This document shows, piece by piece, positions 30,907 through 38,700 of a DNA stretch of 41,743 bases. The first letter of the stretch is position 1. The number at the start of each line of letters is the position of its first letter. The notes beneath the pieces are model-generated. The model searched no databases and was not told where the DNA came from. It worked only from the letters and a program-made list of their open reading frames with translations. The stretch is taken from positions 1 to 41,743 of the forward strand of contig JAETSN010000034.1 in assembly GCA_021769625.1 (NCBI GenBank), read 5' to 3'. Source of the stretch: [Clostridium] symbiosum. GTDB taxonomy: Bacteria > Bacillota > Clostridia > Lachnospirales > Lachnospiraceae. The translations under genes and the position numbers were made by a program.

Positions 30907-30957
30907 GGGGCTGCACATATAGAAAAACAGCCCCTGACGAGGAGCTGTTTCTTTTTT
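30907..30957 (+). terminator. Terminator with mutually exclusive hairpins
   Basis: AAACAGC...CCT and AGG...GCTGTTT pair and are followed by CTTTTTT (ending 30957), a normal terminator. An alternative stem, GGGGCTG (30907-30913) with CAGCCCC (30928-30934), would take up the left arm of that terminator. This resembles an antiterminator arrangement, although no gene follows on the + strand. Confidence 0.8.
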
Positions 30958-31112
30958 AATCCGTATGACAATACTGCAAATTCTCAATAAAATGCAAACA
31001 AAGATATTTCTTATTTAGAACTTCTTAATTTATATTATATTAAAGAACGGGCACAAATTGTAATATTGATTAATTGTTGTGTATAATCCCGAAAACTGTC
31101 AAAGTCTTGAAA

Positions 31113-31313
31113 TTATAATTTGGTTACGTTTACAGCCTGAGGGCCTTTTGCGCCGTCAACTACTTCGTATTCAACAGCAGCGCCTTCCTCAAGAGACTTA
31201 AAGCCTTCCATGTTCAGCCCGGAATAGTGTACGAATACATCATTGCCGTTCTCGTCAGAAATGAAGCCGTAACCTTTCTGGTTGTTAAACCATTTTACTG
31301 TACCTTTGTTCAT
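31113..31313 (-). CDS. Cold-shock protein, CspA family
   Basis: A 66-residue single cold-shock domain, normal length. RNP1 (KGYGFIS) and RNP2 (DVFVHYSG) nucleic-acid-binding motifs are present. It binds single-stranded RNA and DNA and acts as an RNA chaperone. The start at 31313 has GGAGG seven bases upstream; the longer frame from 31394 is untranslated leader. A consensus promoter at 31395-31423 gives a leader of about 75 nt, AT-rich, as often seen in csp genes. It is a single gene. No strong terminator is visible after it; 30958-31112 holds only AT-rich DNA. Confidence 0.96.
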   Translation of the reverse strand: MNKGTVKWFNNQKGYGFISDENGNDVFVHYSGLNMEGFKSLEEGAAVEYEVVDGAKGPQAVNVTKL

Positions 31314-31394
31314 AATGATACCTCCAAAAGATGATATAAAGTTAGAAACGTGTAGTGCTGAATATATTCTGTAAATAAATTCGGCAACATGCAT

Positions 31395-31423
31395 AGTATA
31401 TCATGAAAGATTCTGAATGTAAA
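31395..31423 (-). promoter_or_regulatory. Sigma-A promoter of the cold-shock gene
   Basis: On the minus strand TTTACA (31418-31423), 17 nt, TATACT (31395-31400). Confidence 0.8.
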
Positions 31424-31525
31424 GCAGATAAAATACTTTTTTATCGGAAAAAAATAGATTAATTTTTCCCCGATGAATCTGCTGTTTAACATCCAAATAT
31501 ATAGCAGGCGCAAACATGATACTAT

Positions 31526-32587
31526 TTATTCCACGGCATAAAACATTTCCGGCAGGGTTTCGTTTATATAATATTTTGCGTTGGAGGCCATGACAACCTC
31601 CAGCTTATTGTACATCAGGGAGCTGGAAGGAGAAATGCCGCGGGTTAAGTAACGGTGCAGCAGCTTTACGGCAAAATATCCCTGATTGAAGGGTTCATGG
31701 CAAATGGTTGCAGAAATCCTGCGTTTTTCCAGATAATTGTATATTTGTTCATTCAAATCGTAACCGATAATGATGGGTGCAGGGTTCAGGTTTAATGCCT
31801 GGACAGCGTCACTGGTTTGGATCAGTGCGTCAAAGCTTACATAAATCCCCTGAAAATCCGGATGGGAGGAGAATAAATGAAGCAGAGAATCGTATACATC
31901 GGAACTGTCTCTGTTACAGCGTACAATGTGTTTGATGTTTAGATGATCGTGCTTCGAGAGCTCTTTTCTGAATCCGGTGATCCGCTGCTCAATTGCGTGT
32001 ACGGAATCTTTGAGTGTCAGGATCAGGATGTCGGAGGGGGCAGAAAGAAATTTGGAAAAAAGTTCCCCTGCAAGGATCCCCGACTGGATATAGTCGCAGC
32101 CGATATAGCAAAGCTGGTTTGCCGTAGGAATTTCAACATTGATGATCACCACCGGAAACCCTTCATTGGAGAGCCTGTCAATATCGTTGGACAGCATCTG
32201 GGGATCGTTCGGAGCGATGGCAATCCCGTTGTACCCCTGCTCTGGCAGTGTGCGGATCAAATGCAGCTGTTCCTCGGGATGCAAAATGTCTGTAACAAAA
32301 TAGTCTACAGTAATGCCCTGCGCAGCAAAATCATTGCGGGCAGAATTCACGCCGTTTTCTACCTGAGCCCAGAAAAAGGCCGGATGCGAAAACACTACTA
32401 CCGCAATTTTGTATTCTTTTTTCATCACAAGGAAACGTGCCGATTCATTTGGAACATAATCATATTCTTTTAATGCATCGAGTACCTTTTGACGGGTCAG
32501 AGGTTTCACATTCGGGTTATTGTTAAGGACACGGCTGACAGTGGCTCTTGAGATGCCCAGTTTATCTGCAATTTCTGAGGTTGTCAT
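31526..32587 (-). CDS. LacI-family transcriptional regulator
   Basis: A 353-residue regulator. The helix-turn-helix and hinge helix lie in residues 2-50 (TSEIADKLGISRATVSRVLN, then TRQKVLDALKEYDYVPN), and the rest is a periplasmic-binding-like sugar-sensing domain (about 60-340, with IGCDYIQSGILAGELF and GYDLNEQIYNYL). The gene's own -10 lies inside the palindrome at 32612-32626, so autorepression is likely, and the same palindrome precedes the glycosidase gene at 33364. The ligand is unknown; the neighbours suggest a mannose- or galactose-containing oligosaccharide. AGGAG is eight bases before the start. Confidence 0.92.
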   Translation of the reverse strand: MTTSEIADKLGISRATVSRVLNNNPNVKPLTRQKVLDALKEYDYVPNESARFLVMKKEYKIAVVVFSHPAFFWAQVENGVNSARNDFAAQGITVDYFVTDILHPEEQLHLIRTLPEQGYNGIAIAPNDPQMLSNDIDRLSNEGFPVVIINVEIPTANQLCYIGCDYIQSGILAGELFSKFLSAPSDILILTLKDSVHAIEQRITGFRKELSKHDHLNIKHIVRCNRDSSDVYDSLLHLFSSHPDFQGIYVSFDALIQTSDAVQALNLNPAPIIIGYDLNEQIYNYLEKRRISATICHEPFNQGYFAVKLLHRYLTRGISPSSSLMYNKLEVVMASNAKYYINETLPEMFYAVE

Positions 32588-32611
32588 AAAATACTCCTTT
32601 TTTGATATTTT

Positions 32612-32646
32612 TGTTACATTGTAACATGACAGTATTTGGAAATCAA
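32612..32646 (-). promoter_or_regulatory. LacI gene promoter with overlapping operator
   Basis: On the minus strand TTGATT (32641-32646), 17 nt, TACAAT (32618-32623). The -10 lies within the perfect 7-1-7 palindrome TGTTACATTGTAACA (32612-32626). A bound repressor would block the -10. Confidence 0.8.
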
Positions 32647-32656
32647 TAGCTTTGCA

Positions 32657-33367
32657 TTAATTTGAAATGTGATAATGTTTCCAAAAATCTGTAAGAAAAG
32701 ATAAATTGTCGTATTCACAATGATTTTTTTTGACCGGACAGTGGAATTTCCGGCCCAGTAATTTAACGGAATCTTCCGAATGCGACAAAGGCTGTGTATA
32801 CCAGCGTGGGTCGTCCAGTGTTTCCAAAGTGCGAACTTCCATTATTCTTCCACACTGGAATAACAGGACCGCATCAAACCAGATATATCCCGATTTCGTT
32901 ACGATAAAAAGCAGTATCTGACGATCCCAAAAGTGGGTGCGGGCATATGACAGTGCCTTCCGGTAGAAATGGCAGTCCTGTTTGTCACGGAAGTACAGAT
33001 CGATGCCTTTGTGTGAGGCGTAGCAGTCCGTTATAAAATCCAGATATTCCATGGATGTCTTTTCATCCAGACTGACAGTCTGGATTACGGTATAATAATG
33101 GATCAGGGCAGAAAGTTCCAGTACATGTACTTCGTCCAGATTCGGATATAGCTGGAAAAATGTCTGTGCAGAAAACGTATCCGGATCATAGTCTGAAAAG
33201 TTGAGCGGGCACAGTGTATTATCGGAAAAAACAGCCCGTTTAACAATGCCGTTTTCATGCAGGATATATAGTGTTGTTTTAGGCGGAAGCAGGTAGTTCA
33301 TCACTTCGCCCAGGTTTCTCCAGGTATATGGATTTATGTCGCAAAATAAAAAATTCGGATCGATCAT
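32657..33367 (-). CDS. Hypothetical protein of the glycan locus
   Basis: A 236-residue soluble protein of unknown function. The start at 33367 (MIDPNFLFCDINPYTWRNLG) has GGAGG seven bases upstream and overlaps the stop of the glycosidase gene by 4 nt (ATGA), so they are translationally coupled. The protein is rich in aromatic and acidic residues, with motifs such as LNFSDYDPDTFSAQTFFQLY and KQDCHFYRKALSYARTHFWD. No signal peptide, membrane segment or known catalytic motif is visible. Given the coupling it is likely to act with the glycosidase or on the same sugar. It ends 30 nt upstream of the LacI promoter. Confidence 0.75.
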   Translation of the reverse strand: MIDPNFLFCDINPYTWRNLGEVMNYLLPPKTTLYILHENGIVKRAVFSDNTLCPLNFSDYDPDTFSAQTFFQLYPNLDEVHVLELSALIHYYTVIQTVSLDEKTSMEYLDFITDCYASHKGIDLYFRDKQDCHFYRKALSYARTHFWDRQILLFIVTKSGYIWFDAVLLFQCGRIMEVRTLETLDDPRWYTQPLSHSEDSVKLLGRKFHCPVKKNHCEYDNLSFLTDFWKHYHISN

Positions 33368-35346
33368 GACTGCACCTCCCACACAGATACTGAATATGGA
33401 GAAAGCAACAGAGCGATCTCTGATGTTCCCTCCATATAATGAGAATTATATTTCGGTATAAATTTTTTGAAACCTGTATAAGTGACGGAGAAATCCTGCT
33501 TTTGCTCCGTGACGTTGGCGATCCACAAAAAGAGCCTGTGTTCGTCATAATGGCAGTTTATTTCAATTCCCTCTGCATCTGTGCGGAACGGAACAGGAAT
33601 CTCAAGATCATCCAGGAACTGCGCGGTAATATGTTCTGCAATTTTTACATTGGGAAGCGGCAGAACGCTTTGCAGAATACTGCAGGGGAACATTTCCATG
33701 TTCAAATGCGGAATGCCGGGGCCTATAATTAAATTTTTCCCGGTCATTGCATAGTCCCGGAGAAGAGTCTGCACGTCTTCGGACATAAAGTCATATGTCG
33801 GGGAAAAGACATAATCATACTGCACAAGCTTTTCCAGTGACTGGTGCGTGTCGCTGACATTATAATCAACGTCTGCATCCAGGAGCAGCTGCACGGTATT
33901 TTCAAACCAGTGTTCTGTGGCCCAATGGTCGGAATCCGTATCAAAGTGCCGGAATCCAAAGATGTTTCCGACAGAAAACAAATTGGGAGGAAGCCGGAAT
34001 CCGGGGGCAAATGTATTGACATCCAGAGGGGCGAGATCAAAAGTTGACAGAACCGACTTCAAACGGGCACAGTCATAATTTTTCAGGACCAATACTCTGG
34101 GGCGTCTGAAAAACTTCCATATTTTGTTTTGATGCAGAAAATCCAGAAATTTTCTATAAAAGTTGAAATACTCCGGACGTATACTGTTATTATTTTTGAT
34201 CGGACTGCCCTGCCAGCGGTCACGCTCCACCAGCATATAAAAATTAATGGCCTTCAATCCGTTCATAAAAGCATAGCCGGTGGTGAATTCTTCTTCCCAC
34301 GGAAGAAATGTACGGGGAAATTCATACCAGACTCCGCTTCCATATTCAGGCACGAAGGGGAGGATACTGCTTCCGCTCATATACCTTATTTTTTCCCGCA
34401 TGGATTTTGTGGATGTACAGTTGGGATACATATCTATACCGCAAATATCTACACTGTTCTGCTCAATACGGATGTTATCTGAGGGAGTATAATAATGATA
34501 GCCTGTATTTTGATAGAACGGGAGCGAGATGCCATAACTTCTCCACATATCCGCAAAGCGCCGCAGGCACCAACAGATCTGATACTCTTTGTATTCTGCC
34601 CAGTCCAGATAAAAGGGCAGATCCTCTTTTTTGGTTCCGCGAAATCCGGTCGGCGGGTCGAGTTCTTCAAAGCTGTGATAAGAACTTCGGTAAACAGTGT
34701 TCAGCGTTTCGATATTCAAGTATTTCTTTTCAAGCATTTGCCGGTATAATGCGATCGAATCGGGGTGATAGTCGGAAACGTAAGGCCGTTCCCTGAAAAA
34801 GTAACAGGTTTCATTGTCCGATTGGATTGCGATGATATTTCCATCTGGATAAGCATGTTTTTTGATAATAGGTGAGAGTGCATGGAAATATAGGGAAACC
34901 TCCTCATAAAATCGCTCACTCGCATAGCTGGGCACGGGAATCACCTTGGGGGAATGCGGGAGATTTACCGGTGTTCCAAAAGGTGAACGCGCCTGCATGG
35001 AGGGATCGAGAACGATCCGCTTCGGATAGCCGAAATACGTCATTTCCGAATTGATATGAGGACCGGGACGCACATGGACATAGAGTTCGAGTTCTTCACA
35101 CAGAGATAAGAAAGCATCTATATCTTTTCCGGCATCGACAGAACCGAAATCAAAAACACCCCGGGAGATTTCATGGACAGACCAGGGAATATAAGTCTCA
35201 ACGATGCCAAATCCCATTTTCTTAATATTCATTAAAGTGTCCCGCCATAAGCTGCGGTCCTGCCGCCAGTAATGTACAGAACCGGAATAAAGAGGCAGCA
35301 GGCCGGTATCTGTCAAAAGACCTTCTTTTACGACTTTTATGCCCAT
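33364..35346 (-). CDS. GH35/GH42-like glycosidase
   Basis: A 660-residue intracellular glycosidase (no signal peptide). The TIM barrel opens with LYSGSVHYWRQDRSLWRDTL and VETYIPWSVHE, followed by HVRPGPHINSEMTYFGYP, as in beta-galactosidases of families 35/42 (clan GH-A). Candidate catalytic residues are the acid/base Glu179 (IAIQSDNET) and the nucleophile Glu334 (PFVPEYGSG). The start at 35346 has AAGGTG upstream and lies after the operator; a longer frame from 35430 would cross it. The C-terminal third is a Rossmann-like plus beta-sandwich region. The exact substrate is unknown. It forms a coupled pair with the gene at 32657. Confidence 0.82.
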   Translation of the reverse strand: MGIKVVKEGLLTDTGLLPLYSGSVHYWRQDRSLWRDTLMNIKKMGFGIVETYIPWSVHEISRGVFDFGSVDAGKDIDAFLSLCEELELYVHVRPGPHINSEMTYFGYPKRIVLDPSMQARSPFGTPVNLPHSPKVIPVPSYASERFYEEVSLYFHALSPIIKKHAYPDGNIIAIQSDNETCYFFRERPYVSDYHPDSIALYRQMLEKKYLNIETLNTVYRSSYHSFEELDPPTGFRGTKKEDLPFYLDWAEYKEYQICWCLRRFADMWRSYGISLPFYQNTGYHYYTPSDNIRIEQNSVDICGIDMYPNCTSTKSMREKIRYMSGSSILPFVPEYGSGVWYEFPRTFLPWEEEFTTGYAFMNGLKAINFYMLVERDRWQGSPIKNNNSIRPEYFNFYRKFLDFLHQNKIWKFFRRPRVLVLKNYDCARLKSVLSTFDLAPLDVNTFAPGFRLPPNLFSVGNIFGFRHFDTDSDHWATEHWFENTVQLLLDADVDYNVSDTHQSLEKLVQYDYVFSPTYDFMSEDVQTLLRDYAMTGKNLIIGPGIPHLNMEMFPCSILQSVLPLPNVKIAEHITAQFLDDLEIPVPFRTDAEGIEINCHYDEHRLFLWIANVTEQKQDFSVTYTGFKKFIPKYNSHYMEGTSEIALLLSPYSVSVWEVQS

Positions 35347-35372
35347 ATGTATCACGCACCTTTCCATTGAAA

Positions 35373-35402
35373 TATTACAATGTAACATAATTATTAGACC
35401 AA
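35373..35402 (-). promoter_or_regulatory. Glycosidase promoter with LacI-type operator
   Basis: The palindrome TATTACAATGTAACA (35373-35387) differs from the LacI gene operator at one arm position. On the minus strand TTGGTC (35397-35402), 17 nt, TGTAAT (35374-35379) could be the promoter, with the -10 inside the palindrome as in the regulator's own promoter. Confidence 0.7.
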
Positions 35403-35478
35403 TATAACATTTGTAATCTGGAATAGTCAATCAATAAAAGAGAATTTTACGTATTGCACAAAAAAAGAACGTCATGTT

Positions 35479-35533
35479 TGTACAATATACACATTGAAAA
35501 TATATTGACACGAAAAAAGATGTACAATATAAT
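35479..35533 (+). promoter_or_regulatory. ABC operon promoter and 11-bp direct repeats
   Basis: TTGACA (35505-35510), 17 nt, TATAAT (35528-35533) is a perfect consensus promoter. The 11-mer TGTACAATATA occurs at 35479-35489 and again at 35521-35531, 42 bp apart (four helical turns), the second copy overlapping the -10. They are likely regulator sites; half of each (TACAAT) resembles the LacI operator. Confidence 0.75.
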
Positions 35534-35580
35534 AAAAACATAAAATGAACACGAGTACAGAATGCAAAGGAGGAAATAAC

Positions 35581-36927
35581 ATGAAAAAAAGAGCATTAGC
35601 GGTTGTAATGACGGCAGCAATGCTGGCGGCAAGCTTGGCCGGATGCGGAAATGCATCAAAGGCACCGGAGGCATCAGAGGCACAGACCGGCAGTTCCGGG
35701 GGAGGCGGGAAAAGGGTCCTGACTTTTAATACGAACTCATGGGCCGCACCTCAGAATGTGGAAGGACTTCAGGAGCTGTTTGACCAGTGGGAAGAAGAAA
35801 ATAATGCCGAGCTGGAAATTACGGTGAGCACGGACGATTATCTTTCCAAACTGCTGCAGGACATCAATGCGGGAAATGAGGCGGACGTTGTCATGGTGGA
35901 TGGATCAAACCTTGCGGAGATCAACAAGACGGGCGCACTGATTTCTCTGGATAAATGGTATACAGAAGAGAAAAGAGCAGAGCACTATCCATATGCCGCA
36001 GAGGGCTGCGTCGTGGACGGCGAGGCAAAGTCCATCTGGTTTCACGGAGGACTCTGGAACTTATATTACAGGGAAGATCTTCTGAAGGAAGCCGGATTTG
36101 ACGGACCACCGAAGGACTGGGATGAGCTTCTGGAGATAGGAAAAGCCCTCACAGTGGACGAGGACGGAGACGGTGTGATCGATCAGTACGGACTTGGCAT
36201 TCCGGCATTTCCGGACGCAGTGACAGCCTGCACCCTGCTTCCCTGGTTCTGGGGACATGGAGACAATGCAGAATTGACCAATGGGAAAGATAAGGTGATC
36301 TTCGGCGAGGGAGAGAGCTTCGATGCAATGCTGGATACAATGGAATTTATTCAGACATTGATCGATGAGCAAGTTGTAGCGCCGGATATCGCGTCGGTGA
36401 ATTTTAATGACGTGGAGGCCAATTTTGTCGGCGGACAGACTGCAATGGCGATTTTAGGAAACTGGCACTATCCGTTGATGAAGGATGCCGGCGGGGAAGA
36501 ATTTATCTCCAAAGTCGGTATAGCAGATATTCCGGCGGTTCCGGGACAGGAGCCGTGCACGACGGCGGGAGGATGGAACCTGGCGATGTTTACGGATGAT
36601 CCGGAGCAGCAGGAACTGGCATGGAGTTTCATGGAGTTTTACAGAGGGATCGAAGTGCAGACTCTCTTTACAAGAATGGGACAGATGTCAAGCCTTTTGG
36701 CAGTATATGAGCAGGATGAGTTTAAAAACGATCCCGTATGGCAGGTATATTCACAGGGGCTGTATACGGCAAAACCGAGAGACGGCGTTCCGTTCTACAG
36801 CGCGGCGGATGAAGGATTTAAAGATATTGTGCAGAGCGCGGCAACGGGGGAGACGGATCTTGCGGGAGTCATCAAAAAAGAAGCGGAAGAAGCTCAAAAA
36901 GCTGCAGATGAGATCATGAAACAGTAG
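35581..36927 (+). CDS. Sugar ABC transporter substrate-binding lipoprotein
   Basis: A 448-residue family 1 extracellular solute-binding protein. The signal peptide ends in the lipobox LAGC with Cys22, so it is anchored to the outer face of the membrane. After a Ser/Gly/Ala linker the binding domain has EADVVMVDGSNLAE, and DGPPKDWDELLEIGKALT as commonly seen in maltose/oligosaccharide-binding proteins. The start at 35581 has AAAGGAGG five bases upstream. It opens the operon and is followed by a strong hairpin (36941-36968) that probably allows higher expression of the binding protein than of the permeases. No ATPase gene is nearby, so a shared MsmK-type ATPase is expected. Confidence 0.93.
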   Translation: MKKRALAVVMTAAMLAASLAGCGNASKAPEASEAQTGSSGGGGKRVLTFNTNSWAAPQNVEGLQELFDQWEEENNAELEITVSTDDYLSKLLQDINAGNEADVVMVDGSNLAEINKTGALISLDKWYTEEKRAEHYPYAAEGCVVDGEAKSIWFHGGLWNLYYREDLLKEAGFDGPPKDWDELLEIGKALTVDEDGDGVIDQYGLGIPAFPDAVTACTLLPWFWGHGDNAELTNGKDKVIFGEGESFDAMLDTMEFIQTLIDEQVVAPDIASVNFNDVEANFVGGQTAMAILGNWHYPLMKDAGGEEFISKVGIADIPAVPGQEPCTTAGGWNLAMFTDDPEQQELAWSFMEFYRGIEVQTLFTRMGQMSSLLAVYEQDEFKNDPVWQVYSQGLYTAKPRDGVPFYSAADEGFKDIVQSAATGETDLAGVIKKEAEEAQKAADEIMKQ

Positions 36928-36940
36928 GACGTTAAAACGG

Positions 36941-36968
36941 TGCTGCCGCACAAAGATGTGCGGCAGCA
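36941..36968 (+). terminator. Intercistronic hairpin (partial terminator)
   Basis: Perfect 11-nt arms TGCTGCCGCAC and GTGCGGCAGCA around AAAGAT, followed by TTTTCC. It lies between the binding-protein gene and the first permease gene and could stabilise or partly terminate the upstream message. Confidence 0.85.
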
Positions 36969-36988
36969 TTTTCCAAAAGAGGTGTGGT

Positions 36989-37864
36989 ATGAGTAAATTT
37001 CTGAGAAAACATATATACCTGGTTTTTATCCTTCCGGCATTGATCTGGGTGGGGGTATTTACAGTATATCCGTTTTTTTATTCCTTCTATATCAGTGTGA
37101 CAGACCTGAATCTGCTGAGGATGGGAGCGGAAGAATTTGTTGGCTTGCGGAATTATCAAGAATTGTTTCAGAACAAAGATTTTCTTCACAGCTGCATAGT
37201 GACATTAAAGTTTTCTCTGGCAGTGGTCGTGGGGCAGTTTGTGGGAGGGTTTGCGCTCGCATATTTGTTTCAGAAAAAGCGTTTTCTGTCGGGGATCGGA
37301 AGAACGAGTGTGATTTTACCGTGGGTAATTCCGCCGGTAGCGCTGGGGCTTATGTGGAAATGGATACTCAGAAGCGGCAAGATGGGGCTTCTGAATGCGG
37401 TGTTCATACAGCTTGGAGCCGCCCCGAAAGACTGGCTGGGTGTGGATATGGCCCTGAGTACATTGATATGTGTAACGGTCTGGATCGGGGTACCGTTTAC
37501 GTTTATGCTGGAGATGGCAGGCTTGCAGAAGATACCGCAGGAGTTATATGAGGCCGGAGCCATAGACGGTGCGGACAGCCTGCAGAAATTTATTTATCTG
37601 ACCATTCCGATGATGAAAAGCACATTCCTGATCAATCTGATCATGATCACGATCGGGACGATCGGATACTTTGATATTATTTATGCGCTGACAGGCGGCG
37701 GGCCGAACAGTGCGACGGAAGTGCTTCCGCTCTATATGTATAATTCCGCATTTAAGTTCCATCAGCTGGGACAGGGAGCCGCGATGGCTGTGATCATGCT
37801 TTTGATCAGCCTGGTACTCACATTGATCTATATGTTTGCGTTCAGGGGGGATAATGAAGAATGA
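36989..37864 (+). CDS. Sugar ABC transporter permease (MalF-type)
   Basis: A 291-residue inner-membrane permease with six hydrophobic segments. The EAA loop that docks the ATPase reads YEAGAIDGADSLQKFIYLTIP near residues 189-209. The first segment KHIYLVFILPALIWVGVFTV and the NYQELFQNKDF loop are typical of sugar permeases of the CUT1 group. The start at 36989 has GAGGTG five bases upstream; the longer frame from 36956 begins inside the hairpin. It overlaps the next permease by 4 nt (ATGA), so the two are coupled and form the channel heterodimer. Confidence 0.93.
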   Translation: MSKFLRKHIYLVFILPALIWVGVFTVYPFFYSFYISVTDLNLLRMGAEEFVGLRNYQELFQNKDFLHSCIVTLKFSLAVVVGQFVGGFALAYLFQKKRFLSGIGRTSVILPWVIPPVALGLMWKWILRSGKMGLLNAVFIQLGAAPKDWLGVDMALSTLICVTVWIGVPFTFMLEMAGLQKIPQELYEAGAIDGADSLQKFIYLTIPMMKSTFLINLIMITIGTIGYFDIIYALTGGGPNSATEVLPLYMYNSAFKFHQLGQGAAMAVIMLLISLVLTLIYMFAFRGDNEE

Positions 37865-38694
37865 AAAAATCTAGAATAGCAAAGACGATAGGTGTTTACA
37901 TATTGATTATTGCGGTTATCCTGCTTTTCCTCACACCGATCTACTGGGTGTTCATCACGTCGTTTAAACAGACGGGAGACATGTTTGCGTACCCGCCGGA
38001 GTGGTATGTCAAGAATCCTACACTGGAACACTATAAGCTGGTTCTTTTCAGGACCCTGATGCCGATCGGATTTCGGAATTCATTTATCATCAGTGCAAGC
38101 GCGGTCGTGATAGCCGGTGTTTTATCCGTGATGGCCGCATATGGATTTTCCAGATATAAATTCAGGGCAAACCAGCCGTTGATGCTGATCCTTCTGATCA
38201 CGAAGATGCTGCCGGCAAGCGTGCTGATCGTTCCGCTGTATGTGATGATGAATAATATGCATCTGCTGGATACATTTCAGGGAACTATCGCGGTTTATGT
38301 TTCTGTCAATATACCGTTCTCTGTGTGGATCATGAAATCCTTTTATGATTCGATCCCCAAAGAGCTGGATGAAGCGGCAATGATCGATGGATGCTCCACC
38401 TTCCAGACGTTTATAAGAATTTTGCTTCCGCTCACGAAGCCCGGGATCATCGCAACCTCTGTCATTACGTTCTTTACGTGCTGGAATGAGTTTGTGATCG
38501 CGCTGACGCTGACCTCAAGCAGTAAAGTTCAGCCGATGTCAATAGGTCTTTATACATTTATGACGGAGCAGGGTGTGAAATGGGGTCCGATAACATGTGC
38601 AACAGCAATTGCGATATTTATTCCGGCAATGTTGTTTGTTGTTTTCCAGAAATACTTTATTGCCGGTATGACAAGCGGAGCAGTGAAAGGATAA
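37861..38694 (+). CDS. Sugar ABC transporter permease (MalG-type)
   Basis: A 277-residue CUT1-type permease with six membrane segments. The EAA loop reads DEAAMIDGCSTFQTFIRILL near 173-192, and the early loop TSFKQTGDMFAYPPEWYVKNPTLEHY is typical of MalG-like partners. It overlaps the first permease by 4 nt and ends 6 nt before the mannosidase gene, placing import and hydrolysis on one transcript. Confidence 0.93.
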   Translation: MKKSRIAKTIGVYILIIAVILLFLTPIYWVFITSFKQTGDMFAYPPEWYVKNPTLEHYKLVLFRTLMPIGFRNSFIISASAVVIAGVLSVMAAYGFSRYKFRANQPLMLILLITKMLPASVLIVPLYVMMNNMHLLDTFQGTIAVYVSVNIPFSVWIMKSFYDSIPKELDEAAMIDGCSTFQTFIRILLPLTKPGIIATSVITFFTCWNEFVIALTLTSSSKVQPMSIGLYTFMTEQGVKWGPITCATAIAIFIPAMLFVVFQKYFIAGMTSGAVKG

Positions 38695-38700
38695 GAGAAG

